Shown in pieces: positions 8,180 through 15,843 of a stretch of 32,761 nt of DNA. Below the pieces are notes generated by a model that ran no database searches, had not been told where the DNA came from, and was given only the letters and a program-made list of their open reading frames with translations. Origin of the DNA: Lachnospiraceae bacterium (GTDB lineage: Bacteria > Bacillota > Clostridia > Lachnospirales > Lachnospiraceae); NCBI GenBank assembly GCA_910574285.1, contig CAJTAL010000011.1, forward strand, positions 100,145 to 132,905, in the 5' to 3' direction. The position numbers and the translations under genes were made by a program. Every line of letters starts with the position of its first letter. Position 1 is the stretch's first letter.

Positions 8180-8287
8180 GCAGTTGGGGGCGGTTCTTCC
8201 CCTGAGCAGACCTGGAAGCGTACCGGTGAATATACCGCCGACTAGACCCTTGAATGTCTGCTCAGGGGAAGAACCGCCCCCAACTGC
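8180..8287. repeat. Perfect 32-bp inverted repeat with 44-nt centre
   Basis: The left arm 8180-8211 and right arm 8256-8287 are exact reverse complements and GC-rich (outer end GCAGTTGGGGGCGG). The centre (8212-8255) is unrelated, with a small internal CGGT/ACCG pairing. There is no U tract after either arm, no open frame that makes sense, and no clear target-site duplication. It lies between the deacylase stop codon and the marR promoter. It might be a terminator-like RNA hairpin, a small mobile palindromic element or an inversion site. A fortuitous 97-residue frame crosses it and is ignored. Confidence 0.95.
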
Positions 8288-8310
8288 CTGTGTATTAACC
8301 ACTTTATTTT

Positions 8311-8757
8311 CTATAATGTATCGGAATCCAGGATAATCGTAAAGGGACCGTCATTGACCAGGCTTACTTTCATATCTGCACCAAATCGTCCCCGCTCTAC
8401 CGTCGGAACCTGTTCTTTACATTTCTCAATGATGTACTCGTACATCTCTTCCGCCATGTCAGGCGCCCCGGCCTCGATAAAGCTTGGCCGGTTTCCTTTC
8501 TTACAGTTCGCATACAAGGTAAACTGCGAGATCAAAAGCAGCTCTCCTCCCACCGTCTCAAGAGACAGGTTCGTCTTCCCCTGTTCATCCTCGAAGATAC
8601 GCAGTCCGAGCATCTTCCTGACCATCTTGTCCGCGATTTCCTTCGTATCGGAGCCGCACACGCCGATCAGAACCATGAATCCCCTGCCGATCCTGCCAAG
8701 AACCTCTCCGTCCACTTTAACTTCACTTTCCCGTACTCTCTGAATTACAAATCTCAT
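8311..8757 (-). CDS. dtd: D-aminoacyl-tRNA deacylase
   Basis: A 148-residue cytosolic enzyme that hydrolyses D-aminoacyl-tRNA (classically D-Tyr-tRNA), and also Gly-tRNA(Ala) in this family. The start MRFVIQRV is typical. The [17 protein letters not shown] segment carries the active-site loop, and the late NDGPFT is the Gly-cisPro motif that fixes chirality. GGAGG precedes the ATG by nine bases and lies inside the end of the upstream transporter gene; that gene's TAA is separated from this ATG by one base, so translation is coupled. Length and motifs match the family. Confidence 0.95.
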   Translation of the reverse strand: MRFVIQRVRESEVKVDGEVLGRIGRGFMVLIGVCGSDTKEIADKMVRKMLGLRIFEDEQGKTNLSLETVGGELLLISQFTLYANCKKGNRPSFIEAGAPDMAEEMYEYIIEKCKEQVPTVERGRFGADMKVSLVNDGPFTIILDSDTL

Positions 8758-8758
8758 C

Positions 8759-9676
8759 TTATTTGACCTCCTTTTTCTCCGGCATCTGCGCCAGTATAAT
8801 TGCAGCAAACATCAGCACACATCCAACCGATTCTCTCACAGACAGCCTCTCTCCCAGAACCACCCATCCCGCCAGGACCGAAAAGCAGGATTCCAGGCTT
8901 AGAATCAGGGACGCAACCGCAGGATTCACATTCTTCTGTCCTATAATCTGCAGGGTATATGCTACTCCGCAGGACAACACACCGGCATACAGCAAAGGCA
9001 TCCATCCTGCGATCATCGCTTCGATCTTCGGCGTCTCCAGGGCAAACATAAACGGCAACGACGCAATCCCGCACACAAAGAACTGGATACAGGACATCTT
9101 CACCCCATCCACCTTAGGCGAAAAATAATCAATCACAAGGATATGCAGCGAGAATACCAATGCACACAGGAAAATCAGGATATCTCCTTTTCCTATGGTG
9201 AACCTCTCCGTAATACACAGAAAATACAGACCCGCCAGAGCCACCGCCACCGCAGACCACACCTTCCAGCCGATCTTCTTTCTGAGAAAGATCCCCAGCA
9301 CCGGCACGATCACGATATAAAAGGCGGTAATAAATCCTGCTTTCCCCGCCGTCGTATACTGAATTCCGATCTGTTGAAGGCTGCTGGCGCCGAACAGCAT
9401 CATGCCGCAGGCAATTCCCCCGGCCATCAAATCCTTCCTGCCTGACGGTACAGACTTCGCCTCGTTTTCTCCGCCATCCTTTTTCCCTGTCTCATTTTTT
9501 CCATTTATCCTTTCCAAAAACCAGATACAGGGAAGCAGCGCAATCCCCCCAATCAGGCTTCTGACGCCGTTGAATGTAAATGGTCCCAGATAGTCCATTC
9601 CCACGCTCTGGGCAACAAACGCAGTTCCCCAGATAAAAGCAGTTATCACTAATAAAATTGCATTTTTTGTTTTCAT
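8759..9676 (-). CDS. DMT superfamily (EamA) transporter
   Basis: A 305-residue membrane protein with about ten helices arranged as two EamA repeats (roughly residues 5-145 and 160-295). The N-terminus has the family pattern [11 protein letters not shown] with [10 protein letters not shown], and the second repeat contains [21 protein letters not shown]. Members export amino acids or other small metabolites; the substrate cannot be read from sequence. It is the first gene of a two-gene unit with dtd, which may hint at amino-acid handling (weak inference). GAGGAG lies ten bases before ATG 9676. Confidence 0.88.
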   Translation of the reverse strand: MKTKNAILLVITAFIWGTAFVAQSVGMDYLGPFTFNGVRSLIGGIALLPCIWFLERINGKNETGKKDGGENEAKSVPSGRKDLMAGGIACGMMLFGASSLQQIGIQYTTAGKAGFITAFYIVIVPVLGIFLRKKIGWKVWSAVAVALAGLYFLCITERFTIGKGDILIFLCALVFSLHILVIDYFSPKVDGVKMSCIQFFVCGIASLPFMFALETPKIEAMIAGWMPLLYAGVLSCGVAYTLQIIGQKNVNPAVASLILSLESCFSVLAGWVVLGERLSVRESVGCVLMFAAIILAQMPEKKEVK

Positions 9677-9734
9677 GGTCTTTTATCTCCTCGTTACTAT
9701 ATCATGCGCACAGTACAAAGTCGCACATTTTGTA

Positions 9735-9743
9735 ATTATAGCA
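9735..9743 (-). promoter_or_regulatory. Extended -10 promoter for the DMT-dtd unit
   Basis: The minus strand reads TGCTATAAT, an extended -10 with a perfect hexamer, about 60 nt before the ATG at 9676. No good -35 is seen, which fits the extended type. Confidence 0.5.
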
Positions 9744-9805
9744 TATTTATCCATATAAGTGTATAATAAATATGATTCCAAGAGATACTGAAATGGGGGA
9801 TTGAC

Positions 9806-10456
9806 ATGAAAAAACATAGTAAGCTATATAAAGATTTCTTTTTTTACAGTGGTTTTCTGATGCTTATCAGCGAGATCTGGAAACAATACTGTCTTACTTA
9901 TATTATGAATGAGGGAACCTATAACTGGTGGTATTTTCCATTCCAGTTGTGCAGCATCCCCATGTATGTCTGCCTGATCCTCCCCTGGTGCAATTCTCCT
10001 GGAATACGCGGCGTTCTTCTCGCATTCCTTATGGACTTCGGTCTTCTGGGAGGTATCTTCACATTCTTTGATACCAGCGGCATGTACTACAGCTATTTAC
10101 CTCTGACCTTCCATTCATTTGCCTGGCATATTCTTCTGATCTTTCTGGGGATTCGTGCCGGTCTGGCCAGAGAATCCGACCATTCGCTGAAAGGCTTCCT
10201 GAAATGCGCATGCCTTTTCTTTGCGTGCTGTCTGGCTGCGACGACTTTCAATCTCTTGTTCCATTCTTATGGGAAGATTAACATGTTCTATATCAGCCCC
10301 TACTATTCTATGGGACAAGTCGTCTTCCGCGATATCGCCCGTATGCTTGGAAATAATGCAGGAATCCTAATCTATATTGCATCCATTATAACCGGCGCGG
10401 GAATTCTGCATCTTTTCTGGAATCGAATAAACATATCTATTGACATTTCAGGATAA
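9806..10456 (+). CDS. YwaF/TIGR02206-like integral membrane protein
   Basis: A 216-residue protein with about six or seven predicted membrane helices, starting after GGGGG near 9794. The segments WWYFPFQLCSIPMYVCL (early), SGMYYSYLPLTFHSFAWH (middle) and NLLFHSYGKINMFYISP (late) resemble the YwaF family, in which conserved polar residues (Gln-Leu-Cys, His, Asn) lie within helices. Molecular function of the family is not established to my knowledge. It is divergent from the DMT gene. The -35 box of the next operon lies inside its last codons, so that operon has its own promoter. Family call moderate, function unknown. Confidence 0.6.
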   Translation: MKKHSKLYKDFFFYSGFLMLISEIWKQYCLTYIMNEGTYNWWYFPFQLCSIPMYVCLILPWCNSPGIRGVLLAFLMDFGLLGGIFTFFDTSGMYYSYLPLTFHSFAWHILLIFLGIRAGLARESDHSLKGFLKCACLFFACCLAATTFNLLFHSYGKINMFYISPYYSMGQVVFRDIARMLGNNAGILIYIASIITGAGILHLFWNRINISIDISG

Positions 10457-10468
10457 CTGTGTTTTAAT
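10440..10468 (+). promoter_or_regulatory. Promoter of the GntR-ABC-permease operon
   Basis: -35 TTGACA (10440-10445), 17-bp spacer, -10 TTTAAT (10463-10468). The -35 box overlaps the end of the preceding coding region. The start would fall near 10475, inside the inverted repeat described next. Confidence 0.75.
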
Positions 10469-10469
10469 A

Positions 10470-10507
10470 CTTGTATAGTTAGTTACTCAACTAATTAACC
10501 ATACAAG
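10470..10507. promoter_or_regulatory. Probable GntR (YtrA-type) operator
   Basis: A 38-bp imperfect palindrome with outer arms CTTGTAT and ATACAAG and inner arms related to GTTAGTTA and TAATTAAC; 15 of 19 positions pair. It starts two bases after the -10 box and ends 23 bp before the regulator's ATG, so a bound repressor would cover the transcription start. Confidence 0.7.
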
Positions 10508-10530
10508 CAACCAGGACAAGGAGGAGCTTT

Positions 10531-10899
10531 ATGAAACTTAACCTTGATCAGGAAAAACCTATCTTCATCCAGATTGCCGACGGCATAGAGGACGGGATCT
10601 TAACAGGCGCTTTCCCGGAGGAGAGCCAGATACCTTCCATCACGGAATTCTCTGTCAATTATAAAATCAATCCCGCCACGGCTCTTAAGGGTATCAATCT
10701 GCTGGTAGATGAAGGAATCATATTTAAAAAAAGGGGGGTCGGCATGTTCGTATCAAAAGGAGCCGTAAGCCAATTACAGAAAAAGAGACAGGATCAGTTC
10801 TTCGATCATTACATAAGCAAGCTGATCGACGAAGCAAAGAGGCTGAACATCACAAGCGGCGAGATCATCGCGATGATAGAAAGGGGATTTACACAATGA
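10531..10899 (+). CDS. GntR family regulator, YtrA subfamily
   Basis: A 122-residue regulator: an N-terminal winged helix (about 10-75, with PIFIQIADGIEDGIL, SITEFSVNYKINPATALKGINLL and a wing at KKRGVGMFV) and a short helical tail of about 45 residues, the YtrA layout without a large ligand-binding domain. GGAGG precedes ATG 10531. The stop TGA overlaps the next gene's ATG (ATGA), so it is coupled to the ATPase. It probably represses the operon through the palindrome at 10470-10507. In related systems cell-envelope antibiotics induce such operons (family knowledge); the inducer here is unknown. Confidence 0.9.
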   Translation: MKLNLDQEKPIFIQIADGIEDGILTGAFPEESQIPSITEFSVNYKINPATALKGINLLVDEGIIFKKRGVGMFVSKGAVSQLQKKRQDQFFDHYISKLIDEAKRLNITSGEIIAMIERGFTQ

Positions 10900-11759
10900 G
10901 CAGAATCGAAGTGACAGACATATCCAAGACATTCAAGGATACAAATGCCTTGACCCACGTGAACCTGCATTTTGAAGAAAATACGATCTACGGACTTCTC
11001 GGCAGAAACGGAGCCGGAAAGACCACGCTTCTGAACATCATAAACAACCGTCTGTTTCCTGACAGCGGCACCGTCACCTTGGACGGAGATACACTTACCG
11101 AGAACACAGCCGCGCTTTCCCGATGTTTTCTCACCAACGAGAACAATCTGTATCCGGAAAGCATGAAGGTGAAGAATGCATTCAAATGGAGCCAGGTATT
11201 CTATCCGGATTTCGATATAGATTATGCCGGGAAACTAAGCAAACTCTTTGAACTGCCGCAAAAGAAGAAGATCAAAAGCCTCTCCACCGGTTATCAGTCC
11301 ATCTTCAAGAATATCGTCGCGCTGTCCGTCAACGTTCCCTTCGTGTTCCTTGACGAACCGGTACTTGGCTTAGACGCTTACCACAGAGAGCTTTTCTATA
11401 AAGTCCTGATTGAGAAATATGCCGAACGGCCCTTTACCGCCGTCATCTCCACACACCTGATCGAAGAAGCGGCAAATATCATAGAACAGGTCATTGTGAT
11501 CAAGAGCGGGCAGATCATCTGCAGCAAATCCCTCGAGGAACTGCTTGCCAGCGGTTACTGTGTCAGCGGCCCCGCGGCACAGACAGACAGCTACATACAG
11601 ACTAAGAACGTTATCGGTACAGAATCTCTGGGAGGACTTAAGACCGCTTACATCTTAGGCATTCCGGATCCGGATATGCCGGCCGGTCTCGAGATCTCCA
11701 GGATGGATCTGCAGAAATTATTCATCCGGCTTACGGATATGCCGGAATCACATTCATAG
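10896..11759 (+). CDS. ABC transporter ATP-binding protein, YtrB-like
   Basis: A 287-residue ATPase. Walker A is GRNGAGKTT (about 35-43), Walker B is FVFLDEPVLGLD and the switch His is in STHLIEEA. The signature reads LSTGYQ rather than LSGGQ, a substitution common in this YtrB-like group. A C-terminal extension of about 70 residues follows the core. It pairs with the membrane protein encoded 13 bp downstream and is co-translated with the GntR regulator. Likely role: ATP-driven export or envelope-stress response; the substrate is not deducible. Confidence 0.88.
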   Translation: MSRIEVTDISKTFKDTNALTHVNLHFEENTIYGLLGRNGAGKTTLLNIINNRLFPDSGTVTLDGDTLTENTAALSRCFLTNENNLYPESMKVKNAFKWSQVFYPDFDIDYAGKLSKLFELPQKKKIKSLSTGYQSIFKNIVALSVNVPFVFLDEPVLGLDAYHRELFYKVLIEKYAERPFTAVISTHLIEEAANIIEQVIVIKSGQIICSKSLEELLASGYCVSGPAAQTDSYIQTKNVIGTESLGGLKTAYILGIPDPDMPAGLEISRMDLQKLFIRLTDMPESHS

Positions 11760-11772
11760 AAGAGGTGTCATC

Positions 11773-12552
11773 ATGAAAAAAATATTTAAATTCCAGTTAA
11801 AGGATCTGCTGTTAAGCTGCTCGATCTATGCTTCGATCATGTTATTACTGACGATTACGGCCGGCTGTGTTACCGTCGCCTTTCAACATGAAGACATTTA
11901 TATTACAGTCGCCGGGAACGGATTCGCAAGCGCAATTTTCTGTCTGGCAGTAGGAATCGGCATGTATAAAGAACATTGCCAGATGGCAGTCATGAACAGT
12001 GTCTCCAGAAAAGATTTCTTCAAAAGCCTTCTGTGTATAGCCGTGATCATGAGCCTCATATGTACGCTGATCGACCTGCTTCTTCAGCTCTTGAACATGC
12101 TGCCTGTACTGAACCCTGTATACGGCTCTGACTTCACAAATAATTTTGATATTCTCAAGATACTTAAGACCTTCTATCCGGGATTTTTTGTGAACCAGTC
12201 CGCTGCCGTGATAGCTGCCGCCGGTTTTCTGATGGAATTTTTGATAGACGGCATCTTATTCATCACGGGGGTTCTGTTTGCCGGAATATACTGCAGAATA
12301 CCCAAAAAGTACCGGACCGCTTATTGCATCGCGCTTCCGGTCTTTGGATGCGGTTTCCTTCCTACACTTTTCGTTGCTATCATCGGCAGGTTCTTCTATC
12401 CGCCTTTTATCCGGCAGCTTATAAATGCTTTTCGAAGCATCATGGGAATCCCAGACAGCAACCCTTTCCTTGGCGCGCTGACATTTGCCGCCGTATCTAT
12501 AATCATAGCCTCCATCTGCTACGCTATGTTACGGCGGACGGAGATCAATTAA
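11773..12552 (+). CDS. ABC transporter membrane subunit
   Basis: A 259-residue protein with about six hydrophobic segments (near 13-35, 50-65, 85-110, 135-180, 185-215, 230-252), directly after the ATPase gene with AGAGGTG as ribosome site. The hydrophilic N-terminus KKIFKFQLKDLLL is typical of ABC-2-like permeases found with YtrB ATPases. It would form the membrane channel of the complex, probably as a homodimer because only one permease gene is present. Assignment rests on topology and position more than on specific motifs. Confidence 0.75.
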   Translation: MKKIFKFQLKDLLLSCSIYASIMLLLTITAGCVTVAFQHEDIYITVAGNGFASAIFCLAVGIGMYKEHCQMAVMNSVSRKDFFKSLLCIAVIMSLICTLIDLLLQLLNMLPVLNPVYGSDFTNNFDILKILKTFYPGFFVNQSAAVIAAAGFLMEFLIDGILFITGVLFAGIYCRIPKKYRTAYCIALPVFGCGFLPTLFVAIIGRFFYPPFIRQLINAFRSIMGIPDSNPFLGALTFAAVSIIIASICYAMLRRTEIN

Positions 12553-12678
12553 AAAGGCTTGCTTTTCCTTCCGGTTTTTGCTATGGTTGAGATAATTATA
12601 CCCGTGTTCCATTCAGTTTCTGACCGGATGGAGCACCAGTACAACTATTTCACGGAAAAATTCCAGGAGGTACTTTCA

Positions 12679-13029
12679 ATGTTAACAGAAAAACTTTTAA
12701 AATCCCCCGGCTTTCTCTACCAGATCGGCAGTACTTATTATTATCTCGGCAAATGGATCTGTAAAGAATGCACGGATACAGACGCCACGGACTGCGTCAT
12801 GATGTACCACATGTGCCGCGGCGGCAGGGAAGAGCCGGATACAGGCCTGTATTTCAACAAGATACGGGCATACAGTGATTTTGCACTGGAAGTTCCCTGT
12901 AACCCGGCAAAGACAAAATCCGATATCACTGCATTGATCGAAGGATTGTCTGATTCTGCCCTGGATTCACTGGTAAAGGATGTTCAGTGTTTTGAAGAAG
13001 ATTACGCGAAATACTGCGGGAATATTTGA
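12679..13029 (+). CDS. Small protein of unknown function
   Basis: I do not recognise this 116-residue protein. ATG 12679 has AGGAGG eight bases upstream. It has no signal peptide or membrane helix. There is a Tyr-rich N-terminal patch (YQIGSTYYYLGKW), then Cys residues scattered through the chain (ICKEC, TDC, HMC, VPC, VQC, KYC), and an acidic C-terminal helix. The Cys spacing is not that of a known zinc ribbon or ferredoxin. It follows the ABC permease gene by 126 bp and precedes a terminator, so it may be the last gene of that operon. Confidence 0.6.
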   Translation: MLTEKLLKSPGFLYQIGSTYYYLGKWICKECTDTDATDCVMMYHMCRGGREEPDTGLYFNKIRAYSDFALEVPCNPAKTKSDITALIEGLSDSALDSLVKDVQCFEEDYAKYCGNI

Positions 13030-13059
13030 AAGATGCTGAGGAATTCCTGCATAACACAC

Positions 13060-13097
13060 AGGCTGCTGCAAATTCATCCGTTTTGCAGCAGCCTTTC
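13060..13097 (+). terminator. Terminator after the small unknown gene
   Basis: A 13-bp perfect stem, AGGCTGCTGCAAA with its complement (13060-13072, 13082-13094), with a 9-nt loop, ends in a short T run. It also sits just past the leftward yitT-like gene and may work in both directions. Confidence 0.7.
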
Positions 13098-13107
13098 ATC
13101 TCTGTAC

Positions 13108-13995
13108 TTATAACCTCTTCTCAAAATTGCCGATTACCGTGGAGCCTTCCGTCAGGATCATAAATGCATTCGGATCGATACCATGCACGATCTGCTTGAT
13201 CTGCCCTACCTCATATTTGGAAATCATAACAAAGAGGATATACGACCGCATACGCGTATACGCTCCCTCCCCGTCCCAGGTAGTAACCCCGCGCCCTGTC
13301 TGCTCCATGATAGCCTGGGATATCCCAAGCTTCTTGGTAAATATCATAACACTCATATTAATATTCTGGATATGTATCTTATCTACCGTCAACGCAAATA
13401 CCGTCGCGTAGATCAGCGAATATATGACGATCTCAATGTCAAACATAAACAGACAGATTCCATATACAACCAGATTCAGGAAAATATTTACCTGTCCCAC
13501 ACTGATATTCAGCCTTTTCTTCAGGCAGCATACGCCGATGATGTCCGGACCGCCGGCCGTTCCTCTTCCTCTGAGTATCACGCCGCTTCCAAAGCCTGCT
13601 ATAATCCCGCCTATAATACACGCCGTCAGATAATCCTCAATAATCGGCGTCGCCGGTACCGGCACCAGTACAAGAAAGATACTGATGACGGTCGTACCAA
13701 AAAGCGATTTGACAAAAAATCCCTTTCCCATAATCCGATATCCCATGTAAAACAAAGGAACATTCAATATATAATAAATCGCGCCTGCAATATCCATCCC
13801 CGGCGGCATCTTTATATGCAATACGCTCACCAGAAACGTACGGATCAACTGCGCGATACCCATAAAGCCTCCGTTATACAGCGCAAGCGGCGTAATCAGC
13901 ATATTCAGGCCAATCGAATAAGCCAGGCTGCCGATCACAATCAGAGACGCCTGAGTCACCGTCTCTCTCTTTCTGATATCCATCTTCCCCAACAT
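13108..13995 (-). CDS. YitT family membrane protein (DUF161 plus DUF2179)
   Basis: A 295-residue protein with five or six membrane helices in the first 190 residues (for example SLIVIGSLAYSIGLNMLITP and a Gly-rich GIIAGFGSGVILRGRGTAGG segment), followed by a soluble domain of about 80 residues (MSVMIFTKKLGISQAIMEQT, RGVTTWDGEGAY) matching DUF2179. The family is widespread in Firmicutes and its transport role is unproven. The start at 13995 has AGGAGG eleven bases before it; ATG 13983 is possible. It lies 21 bp after mobB and is probably co-transcribed with moeA-mobB. Confidence 0.88.
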   Translation of the reverse strand: MLGKMDIRKRETVTQASLIVIGSLAYSIGLNMLITPLALYNGGFMGIAQLIRTFLVSVLHIKMPPGMDIAGAIYYILNVPLFYMGYRIMGKGFFVKSLFGTTVISIFLVLVPVPATPIIEDYLTACIIGGIIAGFGSGVILRGRGTAGGPDIIGVCCLKKRLNISVGQVNIFLNLVVYGICLFMFDIEIVIYSLIYATVFALTVDKIHIQNINMSVMIFTKKLGISQAIMEQTGRGVTTWDGEGAYTRMRSYILFVMISKYEVGQIKQIVHGIDPNAFMILTEGSTVIGNFEKRL

Positions 13996-14016
13996 GAAAC
14001 CTCAATCCTCCTGCCT

Positions 14017-14526
14017 TTATCTTAATGTATCCAATATTTTTCCGATAATCTGCTCCATATCTTCAAACCCGGCCGCTTCTTCCCCGTATTCTGACGGATT
14101 ACGGTCCGTCACGATCAAGAAGCGTCCGTTGGGATTCGATACGGGACGATCCGACACCCCCTTGCGGATCACTTCAACCTTAGGATAATCACTGTCCTTC
14201 ATCCCTTCTAAAAAGATAAGATCGGCCTCCGGAAACATTCCAAACAATTCTTTTTCTTTCTCTTTCGTTCCCGTCTTGTGAACGGCTATACGATAATCCG
14301 AAAATATCGCCGTCCCATAAGCCCCCGCTTTCTTTAACCTGTCCGTATCCGACCCTTCTGCATCACAGATAAAATCATGTCCGTCATGCTTAATAACCGC
14401 AACCTTAATTCCCCTCTCAGTCAATTCCTTTACAAGTCTTGTAAGAAGCGTCGTCTTTCCCGAATTCTTCACCCCGCAGACAGAGACGACCCTAAACTTC
14501 TCTTCCTTTACAGTAAGACAACCCAT
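14017..14526 (-). CDS. mobB: Molybdopterin-guanine dinucleotide biosynthesis adapter protein
   Basis: A 169-residue P-loop protein. Walker A is GVKNSGKTTL near residue 19, the conserved KHDGHDF element follows near 46, and ADLIFLEGMKDS is the Walker B-like region. MobB assists the nucleotidyl transfer that makes MGD from molybdopterin. Its first six codons overlap the end of moeA by 19 bp, a sign of coupled expression. No mobA or molybdoenzyme gene is present in the window, so the target enzyme is unknown. Confidence 0.92.
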   Translation of the reverse strand: MGCLTVKEEKFRVVSVCGVKNSGKTTLLTRLVKELTERGIKVAVIKHDGHDFICDAEGSDTDRLKKAGAYGTAIFSDYRIAVHKTGTKEKEKELFGMFPEADLIFLEGMKDSDYPKVEVIRKGVSDRPVSNPNGRFLIVTDRNPSEYGEEAAGFEDMEQIIGKILDTLR

Positions 14527-15710
14527 ACCCTGTCCCCCTTACCCACACTCACAGTTCCTGCCGGTATCTCCATCAGACAGTTACATCCGCGCATACTGCT
14601 CAGAATCCCTGACGCATTCGACCCTTCCGGTATCCGCACTCTTCCGTCCTCATAATATGCGCGGACATATCTGGTCACACCGCTCCTTTTTGGAAAACCA
14701 TTTTCTGCCACAGCCGAGACTCTCTTAAGTTCCAGATCCTTTCTTCCGGTCTGCTTCGCAAGAACCGGACGTACCAGAAGCTCCAGATTGACCGCAGCTC
14801 CGAAAGGATTCCCCGACAGACAAATCAGAAGCGTCTCCCGATACTGGGCGCACAGTGTCGGCATCCCCGGCTTTATAAGGATCTTCCAGAATATCTGTTC
14901 ACATCCAAGCCGTTCCGTTACTTCATGCATAATGTCCTTCCTGCCTACCGATACTCCTCCTGTAGTGATGATAATATCTGACTCCTCCGCGTTCGCCTTG
15001 ATCCACTTTACAGCCGCGCCGGAATCATCATCTACATGATCCCTTTGGATCACATCAATTCCCAGAAAAGTCAGCCTTGTCGCCAGGGTATACAGATTCG
15101 AATCATAGATCTTCCCCGGTCCTAAAGGCTCCCCCGGGAGTATAGTCTCATCCCCCGTCGTCAGCACAGAGACCCTCGGCCTTCTATAAACCCTTACTTC
15201 TTCCACCCCAAGGCTGGCAAGAATCCCTGCTTCCACATGCCCTAACAATGTATCCTTTTCCAGTATCTTTGTACCTGCCTTATAATCCTCGCCCGCATAA
15301 CAGTAATTCTCATACGCCTGTATCTCTTCATAGATCTCTACGGTCTCTTCCCCATAGTCCGTATCCTCCTGCCCGACGATACAGTCGGCCCCGTCCGGAA
15401 TCGGCGCGCCTGTCATAATGCGGACAGCCGTCCCTTCCTCTACGCAAGCCCTGCTTACATACCCTGCATCCACCTCATCTATCACGGTAAGCGTCACCGG
15501 ATGCTCCTTTGACGCTCCCTTAATGTCACTGCTTTGCAAGGCATAACCGTCAAGCGGCGAACGCGGAAACGGCGGCTGGTCGTGTCCGGCATAGATATCC
15601 TCAGCCAGCACCCTGTTCACGGCGTCCCACAGAGAGATGAACTCCGTCTCGATCATTCTATTCGTCCTCTCAAGCAGCATTTCCTGTGCCCGCCTCAATT
15701 CGACCATCAT
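14508..15710 (-). CDS. moeA: Molybdopterin molybdenumtransferase
   Basis: A 400-residue MoeA, which inserts molybdate into adenylylated molybdopterin in the cytosol. Seen are the N-terminal PPFPRSPLDGYA signature, GTAVRIMTGAPIP, the central MPT-binding TTGGVSVGRKD, and LSGNPFGAAV in place of the common PGNP. A C-terminal beta-barrel domain IV is present, ending GKGDRVWVVLL. The frame reaches ATG 15719, but ATG 15710 has GAGGG nine bases upstream and is preferred. It is the first gene of moeA-mobB-yitT. Confidence 0.93.
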   Translation of the reverse strand: MMVELRRAQEMLLERTNRMIETEFISLWDAVNRVLAEDIYAGHDQPPFPRSPLDGYALQSSDIKGASKEHPVTLTVIDEVDAGYVSRACVEEGTAVRIMTGAPIPDGADCIVGQEDTDYGEETVEIYEEIQAYENYCYAGEDYKAGTKILEKDTLLGHVEAGILASLGVEEVRVYRRPRVSVLTTGDETILPGEPLGPGKIYDSNLYTLATRLTFLGIDVIQRDHVDDDSGAAVKWIKANAEESDIIITTGGVSVGRKDIMHEVTERLGCEQIFWKILIKPGMPTLCAQYRETLLICLSGNPFGAAVNLELLVRPVLAKQTGRKDLELKRVSAVAENGFPKRSGVTRYVRAYYEDGRVRIPEGSNASGILSSMRGCNCLMEIPAGTVSVGKGDRVWVVLL

Positions 15711-15772
15711 CTCGCCCATCCCTCACAATGCCTTTCTCAATGCTTTGTAACCAATACAGCATATCCATATAT

Positions 15773-15801
15773 ATTATATGAGATAAGCCGCATAAAGTAA
15801 A
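15773..15801 (-). promoter_or_regulatory. Candidate moeA promoter
   Basis: The minus strand has TTTACT (15796-15801), a 17-bp spacer and TATAAT (15773-15778), about 60 nt before the moeA start. The -35 overlaps the tail region of the opp terminator. Confidence 0.45.
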
Positions 15802-15832
15802 GACTGCCGGAAGATGAATATTCCGGCAGTCT
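15791..15832 (-). terminator. Terminator of the opp operon
   Basis: A perfect 12-bp stem, AGACTGCCGGAA with its complement (15801-15812, 15821-15832), and an 8-nt loop lie just after the oppF stop. The minus-strand tail reads TTACTTTATG. Confidence 0.75.
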
Positions 15833-15843
15833 CTATATACAAA

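Noticed and set aside
8180-8287. Terminal inverted repeats of an insertion sequence
   Set aside because: Only 44 nt lie between the arms, no transposase fragment is seen and no target-site duplication is evident; an element remnant stays possible.
8043-8336. 97-codon plus-strand frame across the inverted repeat
   Set aside because: Starts inside the marR promoter, runs through both arms of a palindrome and has no ribosome site.
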